DNA from: Hygrophila difformis | Lineage: Eukaryota; Streptophyta; Magnoliopsida; Lamiales; Acanthaceae | Direction of reading: 5' to 3' | Assembly (NCBI GenBank): GCA_030278955.1 | Contig: JAOANR010000001.1 | Coordinates: 40,140,890 to 40,204,889 of the forward strand | Length of the DNA stretch: 64,000 nucleotides | Shown: piece by piece, positions 26,234-37,016 of the stretch | How the letters are laid out: each line of letters begins with the position of its first letter | Position numbering within the stretch: position 1 is the first letter of the stretch | The notes under the pieces: generated by a model | The model's input: only the letters and a program-made list of their open reading frames with translations | What the model was told of the DNA's origin: nothing | The model's database searches: none | Position numbers and translations under genes: made by a program

Positions 26234-27109
26234 TGTTATGAAAATGGACGGATGCAGCAACAGAAAAGAAACATCGAGTCGAGTTTGGAACTCTTCCCGC
26301 AAGACGTTTATGCCCCGGTAGTGCTCCGGCAACGGCAGAACGTCCCCAAAGGTAAAACGACGAGCGTCTCGACGTAGCAGCACCGCAAACGTCGACGACC
26401 GGCGAACAGAACAACTAGAGAATAGGGAGTCGGGAGGAGATGATGTATGCAGAAAAGATGCAGGAAAAGGTGTAATTCCTAAGCTTGCCTGACGCTGCCA
26501 TTTATAGGAGTTGGAGGAGACGAAACCGCCGGCGGACATTGATGGGGCAGTTTCAACTCAGAATTCAAATGGTTTTCTGGGCTTGGCATGGGCCCGACAA
26601 ATAAAGTTTGTCTAAAAAATTAGATAGTCCCAAAGCCCACCCAAAGCCCAATTACCAAGATCCAAGATCCAAGATCCAAGTCCAAGTCCAAGTCCACGGG
26701 CACGGGCACGGGCGACGGCGACGGCGACGGCGCGGCGCGGCTCGGCTCGGCTCGGGACGGGATGGGCGCGCGCGTGTGGGCTTCCCCCACACTTGACCAA
26801 TCTGTATTAGTTTAATTGTTTCTAACACGCAGAACAATATAAACTAATTCAACTCCCACTGCTTAAGCAATGTGGGACGCACCACTTTTACCTACTCTTT
26901 AACAACCATTTAAACACAAGCGTTTCAACTAGCCGCATTCAATGACCCATTTCGACCACTTATTTCTCACTCACCCGACAACGGTTTTGAGAAAATAAAT
27001 GCACTACGACAATCTACGCGAAATGTAGAATTCGTATACGCTATTTAATTAATCCAAATTAAATATCGTCATTACGCAAAAAGGAGCTCAAAACCCCCTT
27101 TTTCCAACA
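26234..27109 (-). repeat. 3' LTR of the copia element
   Basis: On the plus strand it starts TGTTATGAAAATGG and ends TTTTTCCAACA. It differs from the other LTR by roughly ten base changes, by lacking a segment of about 44 bp present at about 32467-32510, and by copy-number differences in a CCAAGT/GGGCAC/GGCGAC simple-repeat tract near 26655-26765. High similarity points to a fairly recent insertion. Confidence 0.92.
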
Positions 27110-27120
27110 ATCCCCCACAT
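27110..27120 (-). other. Polypurine tract
   Basis: Minus-strand TGTGGGGGAT directly precedes the 3' LTR start TGTTGG. It is the expected plus-strand primer site and confirms orientation. Confidence 0.7.
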
Positions 27121-27670
27121 GAGTGGAAATAACAGCAGCAGTGAATGCAATGCAGATGCAAATGCCCCGACTCCTTCTTAAAGAAAGGTTACTGCACGGG
27201 TTTAAGTAGTTTTTAGCTTTGAACTTAAACCCTATCAATATTATTGAGTATACAGGCGGCGTAGTGATTTTACTCTTGAACTATCCCCCACAACGTATAC
27301 TAGTCCAATAATAAAGAATCAGTAACTTTTCAGACTCTTTGTCCGTTCTCACGTTTGGTTCCATTCCAGGCCATGGAAACCCCCTTTGGATTCATAAGTC
27401 TCTACTGAAGCGGCCACACTTCTACTTATATAGGTGATTCGATCAAGTATCCTGTCATACTTATATGAACACACAGTTCCAGAATCATTAAGAGTCATTA
27501 AACTCAACCTCTACCACAGACAGGCATCAAACACTTCATCATTGCTTCTGAGGGAAAGGATGAAGATTATTCTTCAAAAGTGTTTTCACATTTGAAATCA
27601 TACATCTTAGTTGTCCCTTTGAACCAAGTTTGTGGGATCTCCACGCATCATGGTTGGGTTACCAATGTAA

Positions 27671-29860
27671 TCATTCCTTAGGTGTGGGTTTTAACCCCAT
27701 TCCCTCTCGCAATTTGCAAAATTGATCTCTGTTCACAGCTTTTGTTAACGGATCCGCTAGGTTATCTCCAGACTTCACATAAGTTAGAGAAATCACCCCA
27801 CTAGAAATCAACTGCTTAACGGTATGATGGCGACGACGGATATGTCTCGACTTACCATTATACATCTCATTTTGTGCCCTGCCAATAGCTGCTTGACTAT
27901 CACAGTGTATCATTACTGTTGGCACAGGTTTCTTCCAACATGGAATTTCCTCGAGGAAATTTCGAAGCCATTCGGCTTCTTCACCAGCTTTATCTAAAGC
28001 TATGAATTCAGATTCCATGGTGGATCGGGCTATACACGTTTGTTTTTGTGACTTCCAAGACACAACCCCTCCCGCAATCATGAATACATAACCACTTGTG
28101 GATAATGAATCACTTTTCTCTGATATCCAATCGGCATCAGAGTACCCTTCAAGAACATGAGGATATCTCGTGTAATGTAACCCCAACTCTTGAGTATATT
28201 TAAGATATCTCAAGACTCTCATAATAGCCTTCCAGTGCTCACGACTTGGATTGCTAGTATATCTACTCAGTTTGTTAACCGAATATGCAAGATCCGGGCG
28301 AGTACAATTAGTCAAGTACATTAGACTACCAATGATTCTTGCATACTCTTCTTGAGCAACAGGTTCAACCCTGTTTACTTTCAACTTTTCACTGGGATCC
28401 ATAGGCGTCTTTGCCGGACGACTATCATAAGCGTTGAATTTACTTAACACTTTCTCAATGTAATGAGACTGAGAAAGAACAATCCCTTCGGGATGCCTTA
28501 TGATTTTTATCCCTAATATGACATCGGCTACACCCATGTCTTTCATGTCAAAATTCCTTTTTAACATGTTCTTGGTCTGATTAATCATATTCAAGTCACT
28601 GCCCATGATCAACATGTCATCTACATACAAGCAAACTATAACAAATTTGTCTGTTATTCCCTTATAGTAAACGCATTTATCACATTCATTATACTTGAAC
28701 CCGTTTGACAACATCACATTATCAAACTTCAAGTGCCACTGCTTAGGCGCTTGTTTCAGACCATACAGAGATTTAACCAGTTTGCAGACTTTATGCTCTT
28801 GTCCTTGAACAACAAATCCTTCTGGTTGATTCATATAAATCTCTTCATCTAGATCACCATTTAAGAACGCAGTCTTAACATCCATTTGATGTATCTCAAG
28901 ATTGTAAAGTGCAGCAATCGAGAGAAACACTCGAATGGAGGTGATTCTAGACACCGGAGAATAAGTATCAAAATAATTATCTCCTTCCTTTTGTCTAAAG
29001 CCCTGAACTATAAGGCGAGCCTTGTATTTATCGATCAATCCATCGGCTTTATACTTTCGTTTAAGGACCCAACGGCATCCTAAGGGTTTACAACCTTTCG
29101 GTAGATCAGTAAGAACCCAAGTGCGATTCTGCATAATGGATTCTAACTCACTGTTTATGGCTTCTTGCCATAACGCAGCATCTGGTCGAGCCAGAGCTTC
29201 ACTCACAGTTCTTGGCTCGTTATCTAACATAAAAGTGACGAAATCTGGACCAAAAGTTTTAGCCACTTTGGCCCTATGGCTACGACGAAGTTCAACTGGT
29301 TCAGGAGAAATACTTCCCTTGTCAGTTTGTTTCGGCTGATCAGAGCTCGTAGCTTCATCAAACGTTCTTTTATTTGAACATTCCACTTTATCCTTGTAAG
29401 GATATATGTCTTCAAAAAACACGGCGTTTCTTGATTCGAATATCGTTCCTTCACTCATACCAGATATTTCAGACTTATGTACTAGGAAACGATACGCGCT
29501 ACTGTTAAGGGCATATCCTATAAAGATACAATCAACTGTTTTGGGGCCGATTGTAACTTGTTTAGGAGGTGGCACCTCAACTTTAGCCAAGCACCCCCAC
29601 ACTTTGAGGTATTTGAAAGAAGGTTTTTTACCTTTCCATAATTCGTAAGGCGTTACTTCCTTACCTTTGTGAGGTATTTTATTTAAAATATAATTAGCTG
29701 TTAAAACAGCTTCCCCCCACAAGTTCTGGGGTAACCCTGAACTGATCAATAAAGCATTCATCATATCCTTTAGCGTACGGTTCTTACGTTCCGCAACACC
29801 ATTGGACTGCGGTGAATATGGAGCTGTAGTTTGATGAATTATTCCGGACTCGGCACACAA
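27671..29860 (-). CDS. copia integrase C-terminus, reverse transcriptase and RNase H
   Basis: A 729-residue open frame. It starts in the integrase core after a frameshift ([16 protein letters not shown] carries the catalytic Glu), continues with the [18 protein letters not shown] linker, then the RT ([58 protein letters not shown] with YVDD). RNase H at the C-terminus has [44 protein letters not shown] and the [14 protein letters not shown] motif. It ends about 560 bp before the 3' LTR. The RT and RNase H region looks intact and may still encode a functional domain, although the full polyprotein is not continuous. Confidence 0.88.
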   Translation of the reverse strand: MCAESGIIHQTTAPYSPQSNGVAERKNRTLKDMMNALLISSGLPQNLWGEAVLTANYILNKIPHKGKEVTPYELWKGKKPSFKYLKVWGCLAKVEVPPPKQVTIGPKTVDCIFIGYALNSSAYRFLVHKSEISGMSEGTIFESRNAVFFEDIYPYKDKVECSNKRTFDEATSSDQPKQTDKGSISPEPVELRRSHRAKVAKTFGPDFVTFMLDNEPRTVSEALARPDAALWQEAINSELESIMQNRTWVLTDLPKGCKPLGCRWVLKRKYKADGLIDKYKARLIVQGFRQKEGDNYFDTYSPVSRITSIRVFLSIAALYNLEIHQMDVKTAFLNGDLDEEIYMNQPEGFVVQGQEHKVCKLVKSLYGLKQAPKQWHLKFDNVMLSNGFKYNECDKCVYYKGITDKFVIVCLYVDDMLIMGSDLNMINQTKNMLKRNFDMKDMGVADVILGIKIIRHPEGIVLSQSHYIEKVLSKFNAYDSRPAKTPMDPSEKLKVNRVEPVAQEEYARIIGSLMYLTNCTRPDLAYSVNKLSRYTSNPSREHWKAIMRVLRYLKYTQELGLHYTRYPHVLEGYSDADWISEKSDSLSTSGYVFMIAGGVVSWKSQKQTCIARSTMESEFIALDKAGEEAEWLRNFLEEIPCWKKPVPTVMIHCDSQAAIGRAQNEMYNGKSRHIRRRHHTVKQLISSGVISLTYVKSGDNLADPLTKAVNRDQFCKLREGMGLKPTPKE

Positions 29861-30222
29861 TTCAGCAAACGGAGCAACGTATTCTCCTCCACGATCACTC
29901 CGAATAGCTTTAATACGCTATTCAATTGAGTTTCAGCCTCAAGCTTGAAGTTTTTAAATGCTTCAATAGCTTCATCTTTGCTTCTCAACATATAAAGATA
30001 GCAATAACGAGTGCTATCATCAATAAAAGTAATAAAATACTTTTTACCACCCCGAGTTTGCAAAGATCTAAAATCACATACATCAGTATGAATTAAATCC
30101 AGGGGTTTAGTATTTCTTTCAACACTTGGAAATGGAAGTTTTGTCATTTTCGCTTCAACACAAATTTCACATTTGTTTTTATCGTTGAATTCCATTTCTT
30201 TAAGTAAATTTAAATTTACCAA
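29839..30222 (-). pseudogene. copia integrase, N-terminal part (frameshifted)
   Basis: The open stretch contains [14 protein letters not shown] (zinc-binding end of the pre-integrase domain), [11 protein letters not shown] and [16 protein letters not shown], the first catalytic Asp blocks of the integrase core. A frame change near 29925 separates it from the downstream catalytic-Glu part, and another near 30240 from the protease part. Confidence 0.8.
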
Positions 30223-30227
30223 TCTCT

Positions 30228-30878
30228 TTATGGCATTTTTATTTGCATGTCAAGTCTACAATGCCATAAATTAAAACACTCAAGCAAGTAAGAAGAACCT
30301 TCAATTTTATTACCAGAAGCTTGCTCAACAACTTGGCGTTTAGCCAATACATTAAACTTGAAAAGACCATTGGTGAGATAGCCTCTACCAAGGAATTTTC
30401 CAAACTTAGTCATGATAAACTTATCAGACTCAAAAACAAGTTTAAAACCACTACTAACTAGCAGCGAACCAGAAACCAAATTCTTCCGGATATCAGGGAC
30501 ATGCAGCACATCCTTCAGAGTCAAGTTTTTGCCACTAGTTAGCCTCAGTATCACATTTCCAACGCCAACCACATCAGATGATGCTTGGTTTCCCATGTGC
30601 AGCTTTCTGCCTTCAATAGTCCGGTATGAAGTAAAGAACTCCCTGTTGGCAGCCACATGACACGAAGCCCCGGTATCAACAAACCAACCTTTAGCATCAT
30701 CAATATGCAATACTGCTTCAGACACCACTGCACAAAGGTTGTCTTCCCAACCGTCAGGTTCAGCATGTACCATGTGAGTGGTAGGCTTAGCAGGCTTCTT
30801 ATTCTTCGGCTTTGGGCACTGATTGGCAAAGTGCCCAACCTTGCCACAGTTGTAGCAATTCCCAGAGAATTTCTTCCT
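30228..30878 (-). pseudogene. copia zinc knuckle, protease and pre-integrase
   Basis: Directly after the stop of the gag frame the same frame continues with the knuckle [14 protein letters not shown], then the protease motif [18 protein letters not shown], the [14 protein letters not shown] block and the start of the pre-integrase domain (LWHCRL). A single nonsense codon (TAG at 30879-30881) separates it from gag. It could be read-through or simple decay; the frameshift near 30240 argues for decay. Confidence 0.8.
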
Positions 30879-31562
30879 CTATTGGCCATCGGCAACCGCT
30901 TTACCTTTGCCCGCAGCGGTCGGCTGCTTGCGTTTACCGGTTTCAGTCAAGTTTGCCTTAGCCTCCACGGAATGACTCTTTGACACGGCCTTGCGGTTAT
31001 CCTCCTCGATTCTAATCCGTGTAACAAGATCTTCAAGGGACATTTCTTTTTGCTTGTGCATCAAGTAGTTCTTGAAGTCTTTCCACGAAGGAGGCAGCTT
31101 CTCGATCACAACCGCATCGTTAAACGCATCGGGCAATTGCATTCCCTCAGCGTGAACGCTATGTATCAGTAATTGAAACTCTTGAACTTGTTCAACCACT
31201 GAACGCCCGTCAACCATCTGAAAACCCAGATATTTGGAAACGGCATGCTTTTTAGTACCAGCATCCTCCGTTTTATACTTCCGTTCCAACTGAATCCACA
31301 GTTCCTTTGCACCTTTTACAGAAGAGTACACAGCGTACAAAGGATCCGTGAGAGCACTCAGAATGAAGTTCTTACACATGAAATCACCATGAACCCATTG
31401 TTCTTTGGCGAAGATCTTCTGAGGATCGGTCTCCATCTCAGACAGGGACGGCCGGTTGCTCCTCAAAAACCCAGCCAAACCAAGAGTGGTCAGATAGAAC
31501 AACATTTTCTGCTGCCACGTCTTGAAATCACGCCCGTCAAACTTTGATGGCTTCTCGGCCAC
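30879..31562 (-). pseudogene. copia gag
   Basis: 227 residues starting MAEKPSKFDGRDFKTWQQKM, a UBN2-type copia gag, with LYAVYSSVKGAKELWIQLERKY and IEKLPPSWKDFKNYLMHKQK. It ends at an in-frame TAG just before the zinc knuckle. The N-terminal leader (next entry) connects to it through a frameshift near 31565. Confidence 0.8.
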
Positions 31563-32104
31563 TCCAATGACCTTGGCAACGCCATAGGGACAGAACCCGT
31601 TGATGGCCCAACGCCCGGCACGAAGGCCGGCTCCGACTGAACATAAGTTGGCAAACTAGTGTTCAGCGGCCCACCGCCCGGTTGCAAACCGGTGTTCATA
31701 TTATTATTAAGTCCTGCGGGTGTAATCCCGACCGTTTGTCCAGAAAAAGGCAACGACGCCCCAACCGAAGCGTTGGGCTGGAACGAAACAGTTCAAAATG
31801 AATGTCCAGAAATGAACTGCCCAGAATTGGGCAAAACAAACCCGCCAGTATTAGGCGTCGGCGACGGGGGCAGGAAGGTCGTCGCTGGATCAAGAAAGTA
31901 TTGATCGACAGAGGCGTTTGGGTCTACCGTCGGCAGTGGCAACGGAACGACAGTGGCAGTGGTCAGCATTGACGGCACCGCTGCGGTTGGGGTAACGACA
32001 GCGGACGCCTTGACAGACCCAGACATGGGAACGGAGGTGGCGGCGGCAGCAGCGGCGGATGAGACGTCAGCGGAGGCGGTGGCGGCAGCAGTGAAACCGT
32101 CCAT
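31490..32104 (-). pseudogene. Low-complexity N-terminal leader of copia gag
   Basis: From the ATG at 32104, 16 bp after the 5' LTR, a frame rich in Ala, Ser, Thr, Val and Pro runs to about 31793. A second, Gly/Pro/Asn-rich stretch runs 31753-31490 in another frame and overlaps the gag start. The position suggests a long gag leader, now broken. Such a leader is unusual; no domain is recognised. Confidence 0.5.
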
Positions 32105-32120
32105 TTTAAACGTCTTGCGC

Positions 32121-33001
32121 TGTTATGAAAATTGAAGGATGCAGCAACAGAAAAGAAACGTCGAGTCGAGTTTGGAACTCTTCCCGCAAGACGTTTATGC
32201 CCCGGTAGTGCTCCGGCAACGGCAGAACGTCCCCAAAGGTAAAACGACGAGCGTCTCGACGTAGCAGCACCGCAAACGTCGACGACCGGCGTACAGAACA
32301 ACTAGAGAAGAGGGAGTCGGGAGGAGATGATGTATGCAGAAAAGATGCAGGAAAAGGTGTAATTCCTAAGCTTGCCTGACGCTGCCATTTATAGGAGTTG
32401 GAGGAGACGAAACCGCCAGCGGATATTGATGGGGCAGTTTCAACTCAGAATTCAAATGGTTTTCAACAACTCGCGACGGGTGTTGAAATCAGAGTGGGCT
32501 TCAATGACTGGGCTTGGCATGGGCCCGACAAATAAAGTTTGTCTAAAAAATTAGATAGGCCCAAAGCCCAATTACCAAGATCCAAGATCCAAGTCCAAGT
32601 CCAAGTCCAAGTCTACGGGCACGGGCGACGGCGACGGCGCGGCGCGGGACGGGACGGGCGCGCGCATGTGGGCTTCCCCCACACTTGACCAATCTGTATT
32701 AGTTTAATTGTTTCTAACACGCAGAACAATATAAACTAATTCAACTCCCACTGCTTAAGCAATGTGGGACGCACCACTTTTACCTACTCTTTAACAACCA
32801 TTTAAACACAAGCGTTTCAACTAGCCGCATTCAATGACCCATTTCGACCACTTATTTCTCACTCACCCGACAACGGTTTTGAGAAAATAAATGCACTACG
32901 ACAATCTACGCGAAATGTAGAATTCGTATACGCTATTTAATTAATCCAAATTAAATATCGTCATTACGCAAAAAGGAGCTCAAAACCCCCTTTTTCCAAC
33001 A
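32121..33001 (-). repeat. 5' LTR of the copia element
   Basis: It begins TGTTATGAAAATTG and ends TTTTTCCAACA on the plus strand and pairs with 26234-27109. On its inner side (minus strand after 32121) the sequence GCGCAAGACGTTT takes the place where the usual TGGTATCAGA primer site would be. Confidence 0.92.
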
Positions 33002-34164
33002 AAGAATGCATTGAAAATAATACATACCACCACAGGCTGCTATCCAAGTTCCGTTAAATTTTCTAATCACCACACCAAAGCCCCCCTTACCCAGATTTTC
33101 CAATCTACTACTTCCATCAGAATGTAAGACATTCCCAACCGTCCCGTCTTCAATCCATCTAACACTCCTCGCAGGCCTCATCAGCTGTGGCATATCCGTC
33201 CTTCTCTTCATCTGTCTGCATAACCCATTCGCCTTAAGCTAACACCTCGTCACAAGATAAACCATCACCGCGTAAAACCCTTTCATTACGTTGACACCAT
33301 ATAACCCATAAAAGTGCTAGGAAACAAGGTCCAGACGTCCTCCACATTGCTTCACACCAATGTCTTCACTTACTAACATCCACCTCCAGCAACTCAAAAC
33401 GGAAGGAAAATCCAGCCTTACTCAAAATCTGGTCGGCCCAACCACACAAAAATAGGGAACGGCTTAGGCGCATCCATAATAGCACTACGAATGTCATCAG
33501 GTAACCAAGTATAAATATTCTCCAACTTCCACTTCCCTCTCTCTATATGACATCTTTAATGTGAAGATGTATATCATTGACATGAACGAAGGGGACTCGC
33601 TGTGCAAGGCATTCCCCCTCCCACCATGGCACATACTAAATAGAGCTATCAACATTGCCAACACATACACCATAAGCTTTTCGAAATTTCTCCCCAATAA
33701 TTATCAAGGCTTTCCAAACTTTGGTAAAACGATAGTGATCTCTGGGAAACATGCCATCCTCTAAGCCATATTTATTTCTCAAAATTCTAACCCATAACTG
33801 ATCCGAACACATCATTAAATCCCACAACTTCTTTCCCAACAGGGCAAGATTCATCGGTCTACAAGCTCTAATGCCGAGCCCTCCAAATTTGCGATGTTGA
33901 ATAATTATCTCCCAATGAAGCAGGTGAACTTCCACACCTTTCCAAATCCATTTGCAAACTATTCTGTCAATATTAGAGCAAACCCCTTTCGGGATTAAAT
34001 GCACTTGCATTACATAAACCGGAAATGCATTCAATACCGCACGAGCCAATCTGATACACCCCGCCTTATTCAATAAAATGGCTGCCCATGAGCTAAGTTT
34101 CTCTTCAATACTTCTGACCAAACCATCGAAGTGAGCTAATTTCATCCGTCCATGAATGATAGGA

Positions 34165-35163
34165 TGTAACACCCCGGTTTTTCCGACTCGTGGGTGTTAC
34201 CGCCACACCTCCTAAACAAGGCTCTGAGCATATCTTCCAAAGTTTGGATGGTCCTTTCTGTTTGACCATCTGTCATTGGGTGGAAGGCGGTACTCATCTT
34301 AACTTTTGTACCCAATGCTGTTTGTAATTTCTGCCAAAAGTTGGAGATGAATCAACTATCCTGATCAGACACTATATCGTGTGGAATTCCATGCCTTCGA
34401 ATAACATTGTCGATGTAGGCTCTAGCCATCTGATCCATTGACCATGTGTTTTTCATGGGAATAAAGATAGCAGTTTTAGTCAAACGGTCGACTATTACCC
34501 ATATCCTGTTCATACCCCGTGGGGTCGTGGGTAACCCAGAGACGAAATCCATAGAGATACTATCCCACTTCCACGTGGGTACCCATATCTTAGCATTTGC
34601 CCTTGTTGAGGATTTCGGGTTGATCCCGAAATTAATATTACATATTGTTGAATCGCTGGTTGCTGATTTGAGAGTACCATTATCGTGTTGCCCCTATTGT
34701 TAAGCTCCGGCTTATTGATCTGAAAGCAATCTTGTTCTGTCTATAATCGATTGGTTGTTTGTTGATTCCGAGTATAGGGAACTTACCAGCGAATCCGTCG
34801 CTGATAATTTTTCTTCTTTATTTCTTTTTCCTTCCAGGGTAAGACTAAAGATTGACAGGGGAAGGGAGCACTACACCTACATGTTTTCTGCATAAAGCAC
34901 TTTCATTAGTTTTTGAAGATGTCAGACTTTTTGTCAATGTTGTATTATGATTTTGCTATCACATGTATAATATTAAAGTTAGTTGTTATTCCTCTTTGTA
35001 AGTTGTTTTGAGAAACGATCTTCGGTTATATGAAATATTATATCTTTTATATTTAAGCATGGTTGTTTGAAATGGATATTTGATATACTCATTTTAGCCT
35101 TAGCATCTCCTAAATAAGCCGATGTGTCAGATCGAGCCTTGTTTAGGAAGTGTGGCGGTAACA
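34165..35163. mobile_element. Chimeric Ty3/gypsy fragment with inverted LTR heads
   Basis: At 34165 a plus-oriented LTR head starts TGTAACACCCCGG. From 34195 it continues TGTTACCGCCACAC..., and a near-identical 30-bp inverted copy closes the segment at 35134-35163. Between them lies a minus-strand gypsy integrase piece (34227-34620), then about 540 bp that read as LTR body on the minus strand. The arrangement cannot come from a simple insertion; it suggests rearrangement or inversion between two copies. Confidence 0.55.
34227..34620 (-). pseudogene. Ty3/gypsy integrase fragment (chromovirus type)
   Basis: Minus-strand frames encode MDFVSGLPTTPRGMNRIWV, VIVDRLTKTAIFIPM and RRHGIPHDIVSDQDS, the D and D blocks of a Del/Tekay-like integrase core. 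In the adjacent frame [24 protein letters not shown] carries the catalytic Glu block. The frames are broken near 34350. No RT or gag is attached. Confidence 0.8.
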
Positions 35164-36998
35164 TGATGACAGTCTTTTATGACTGTCATTTGCGTCCAAT
35201 TTAGTGTCTTAATGATGATCTTTTGTTCTTAATTCCATTAGTTTTTAATGAATAATCATGGAAGATGAGAAAAGATGGAAGAAGAACCAAGATTGTGAAG
35301 AAGTTGGAATTACATTGAAAATGGCTTGAAATTCTAAGTTTTCATTGCAAGTCTCGCACGCTATGTTTTTATTTGAACTGACTCACGCTTTGTCATTCAG
35401 CAGGAAGTTAAGTTGAAAAGCAGCGGGAGATGGAAACAGACATAGCGTGCGGAAAATTGGAATGTTCATAGTTTGAAACCCAAAGTAGTTACTGCGAGCT
35501 ATCTTGAACATTTCTTTTGCAGAATTATTTCTCAAATCTTTTTCATAGGAAAGTGATTTCCTAATTCTGTCTAGTTTCCAGTTTATATTTTGGAAACATT
35601 CTAGCATTTTGATTAAGAGGACTCAGAACCCTCATCGTTTCCTTATACATATAATACTACCTATACATATGATATTTTGGGATATTTTCCAGTTTATGAT
35701 GAGTAATCTTACTTCACAAATACAGACTCATAATTCATATTTGTAATTCAAGTTAATATTTTCATTAGTACATTGAGAAAGATGATGATATAAGTTTTCT
35801 CAATCATTATTTACTCAGGGTGATGAAGAACAAACTTGTTCTTTAGTTGGGCATTTAGTACATGTCGTTTAAAAGGGAAGAGTGTTTCAAAAACCATCTT
35901 TTGTCCCAATAATTAGTGGAGTTTTAAGAAGATTAATTTCCAGGGTTCACAGCTTTATAGTTTTCACTATATGCTATGGGTATGAGATTAAATATTCTTT
36001 CTACAGTCTTACTAATCCTGAGTCAAGACATGGGTATTTGGAATTATTTACAAAGATTTCTCAAGCTAAAGCATCTATATGAATCTGAGTGGTCTGGATA
36101 AGTCAAGGATTTTGAATAGCAATTTCATCTTGATATACTTACAGGACTATTACTTCTTACAATTACTTGAAGGAATTACTCTGAGGAGTCAAGTCTTATG
36201 AAACCATTGGATGATAGATTTAAATATTTGCTTTTTCACTTCTTGTAGAGGACATCCAATATAGGGTCATGAGACCAGTTTGATTCAGAGTAATAAAAAG
36301 AACAACTTCAAGTTCAGATGAATATAAGATGATTTAGATGTGACCTTGAATTGTCAAAGGCTTAATCTGAGTCCGAAAGAAATAGATTAAGTGACAGTTC
36401 TAAAAAGCTTTTGTCACAGAATGAGTCTACCGATCATCCTGCGATGACAGTATCCCACGATTTCAGTGCTTAGATTGTCATGACACTGAATCACACGTAC
36501 ATGTCTTGGGAAGTGATTTAAGACATGAAGATTTGATTAAGTTGCATAGAGGATTTGTCTATCTCGATGAACTTTCATTCTGTTTCTAACCATTGAAGTA
36601 TGATATTCTCATCATACTCTTATTTCGTTTATTTGATTTGGTCCGCACTATCTTAAACTCATGAACGTAATCATAACACTCAACATCATTTCAATTGTTT
36701 TCTTTATTATTGTTTACAGCTTTATGCATTTACAGTTCAGCATTTAATTCTTAGTCATCATCATTACATCATCCTTAAACCAAGAGCAGAAACAGGTTCT
36801 AGAACTAATAATTCTATTAAAACGCTTCTATCGTGTAACTCTCTAATGAACGATCCCGACAATAAAAAAATAAATACTGCAGCTTGATACCGTGCGCTTT
36901 CGGTAGGAAAAATTAGGCAAGCTCTTTAACAGCCCTATAGGACTATAGTTTAAAGGCTGTCGGGGGGGCATTGCAGCGGGTTTTACCTCAAAGCTTCA
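35164..36998 (+). repeat. LTR, Athila/Tat-type Ty3/gypsy
   Basis: It begins TGATGACAGTC, the same head as the minus-strand copy ending at 1653, and ends TTCA right before an 18-bp tRNA-Asp primer site. At about 1.83 kb it is in the range of Athila-type LTRs. The last 200 bp include a T/A-poor, GC-richer stretch before the primer site, part of which may be leader rather than LTR. No internal genes follow. Confidence 0.6.
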
Positions 36999-37016
36999 TG
37001 GCGCCGTTGCCGGGGA
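36999..37016 (+). other. Primer-binding site, tRNA-Asp
   Basis: TGGCGCCGTTGCCGGGGA is the complement of the plant tRNA-Asp 3' end and the standard primer site of Athila and some Tat gypsy elements. A one-mismatch second copy (TGGCACCGTTGCCGGGGA) lies at about 37621-37638. Confidence 0.85.

Larger units (their letters stand above)
26234..33001 (-). mobile_element. Complete Ty1/copia retrotransposon with both LTRs
   Basis: Two LTRs of 876 and 881 bp, TG...CA ends, and a 5-bp TSD AAGAA (26229-26233 and 33002-33006) delimit a 6.77-kb element. Its coding frame is minus and in the copia order (gag, protease, integrase, RT, RNase H). The frame is interrupted by one stop and a few frameshifts in the gag-to-integrase part; RT and RNase H are open. 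The lineage looks Tork/Tnt1-like rather than SIRE, but I hold that loosely. It inserted into the LINE remnant around it. Confidence 0.93.
25976..34164 (-). mobile_element. Second LINE, 5'-truncated, split by a copia element
   Basis: Minus-strand LINE sequence occupies 34164-33007 and 26233-25976, with a whole copia element (26234-33001) and one copy of its TSD between them. From 34164 it encodes the reverse-transcriptase thumb region ([40 protein letters not shown]), homologous to ORF2 of the intact LINE but clearly diverged, then HSDGS of RNase H near 33120. After the insertion it resumes with LEIKLVALWYGLKLAAQL, shows a deletion in the middle of RNase H, then EEFYTTWAFPPDEV. It ends in an A tail (T run at 25976-25983 on the plus strand). 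Frames are broken. Confidence 0.8.

Noticed and set aside
26608..26837. Arg/Gly-rich frames on both strands
   Set aside because: Produced by simple repeats (CCAAGT, GGGCAC, GGCGAC) in the copia LTR.
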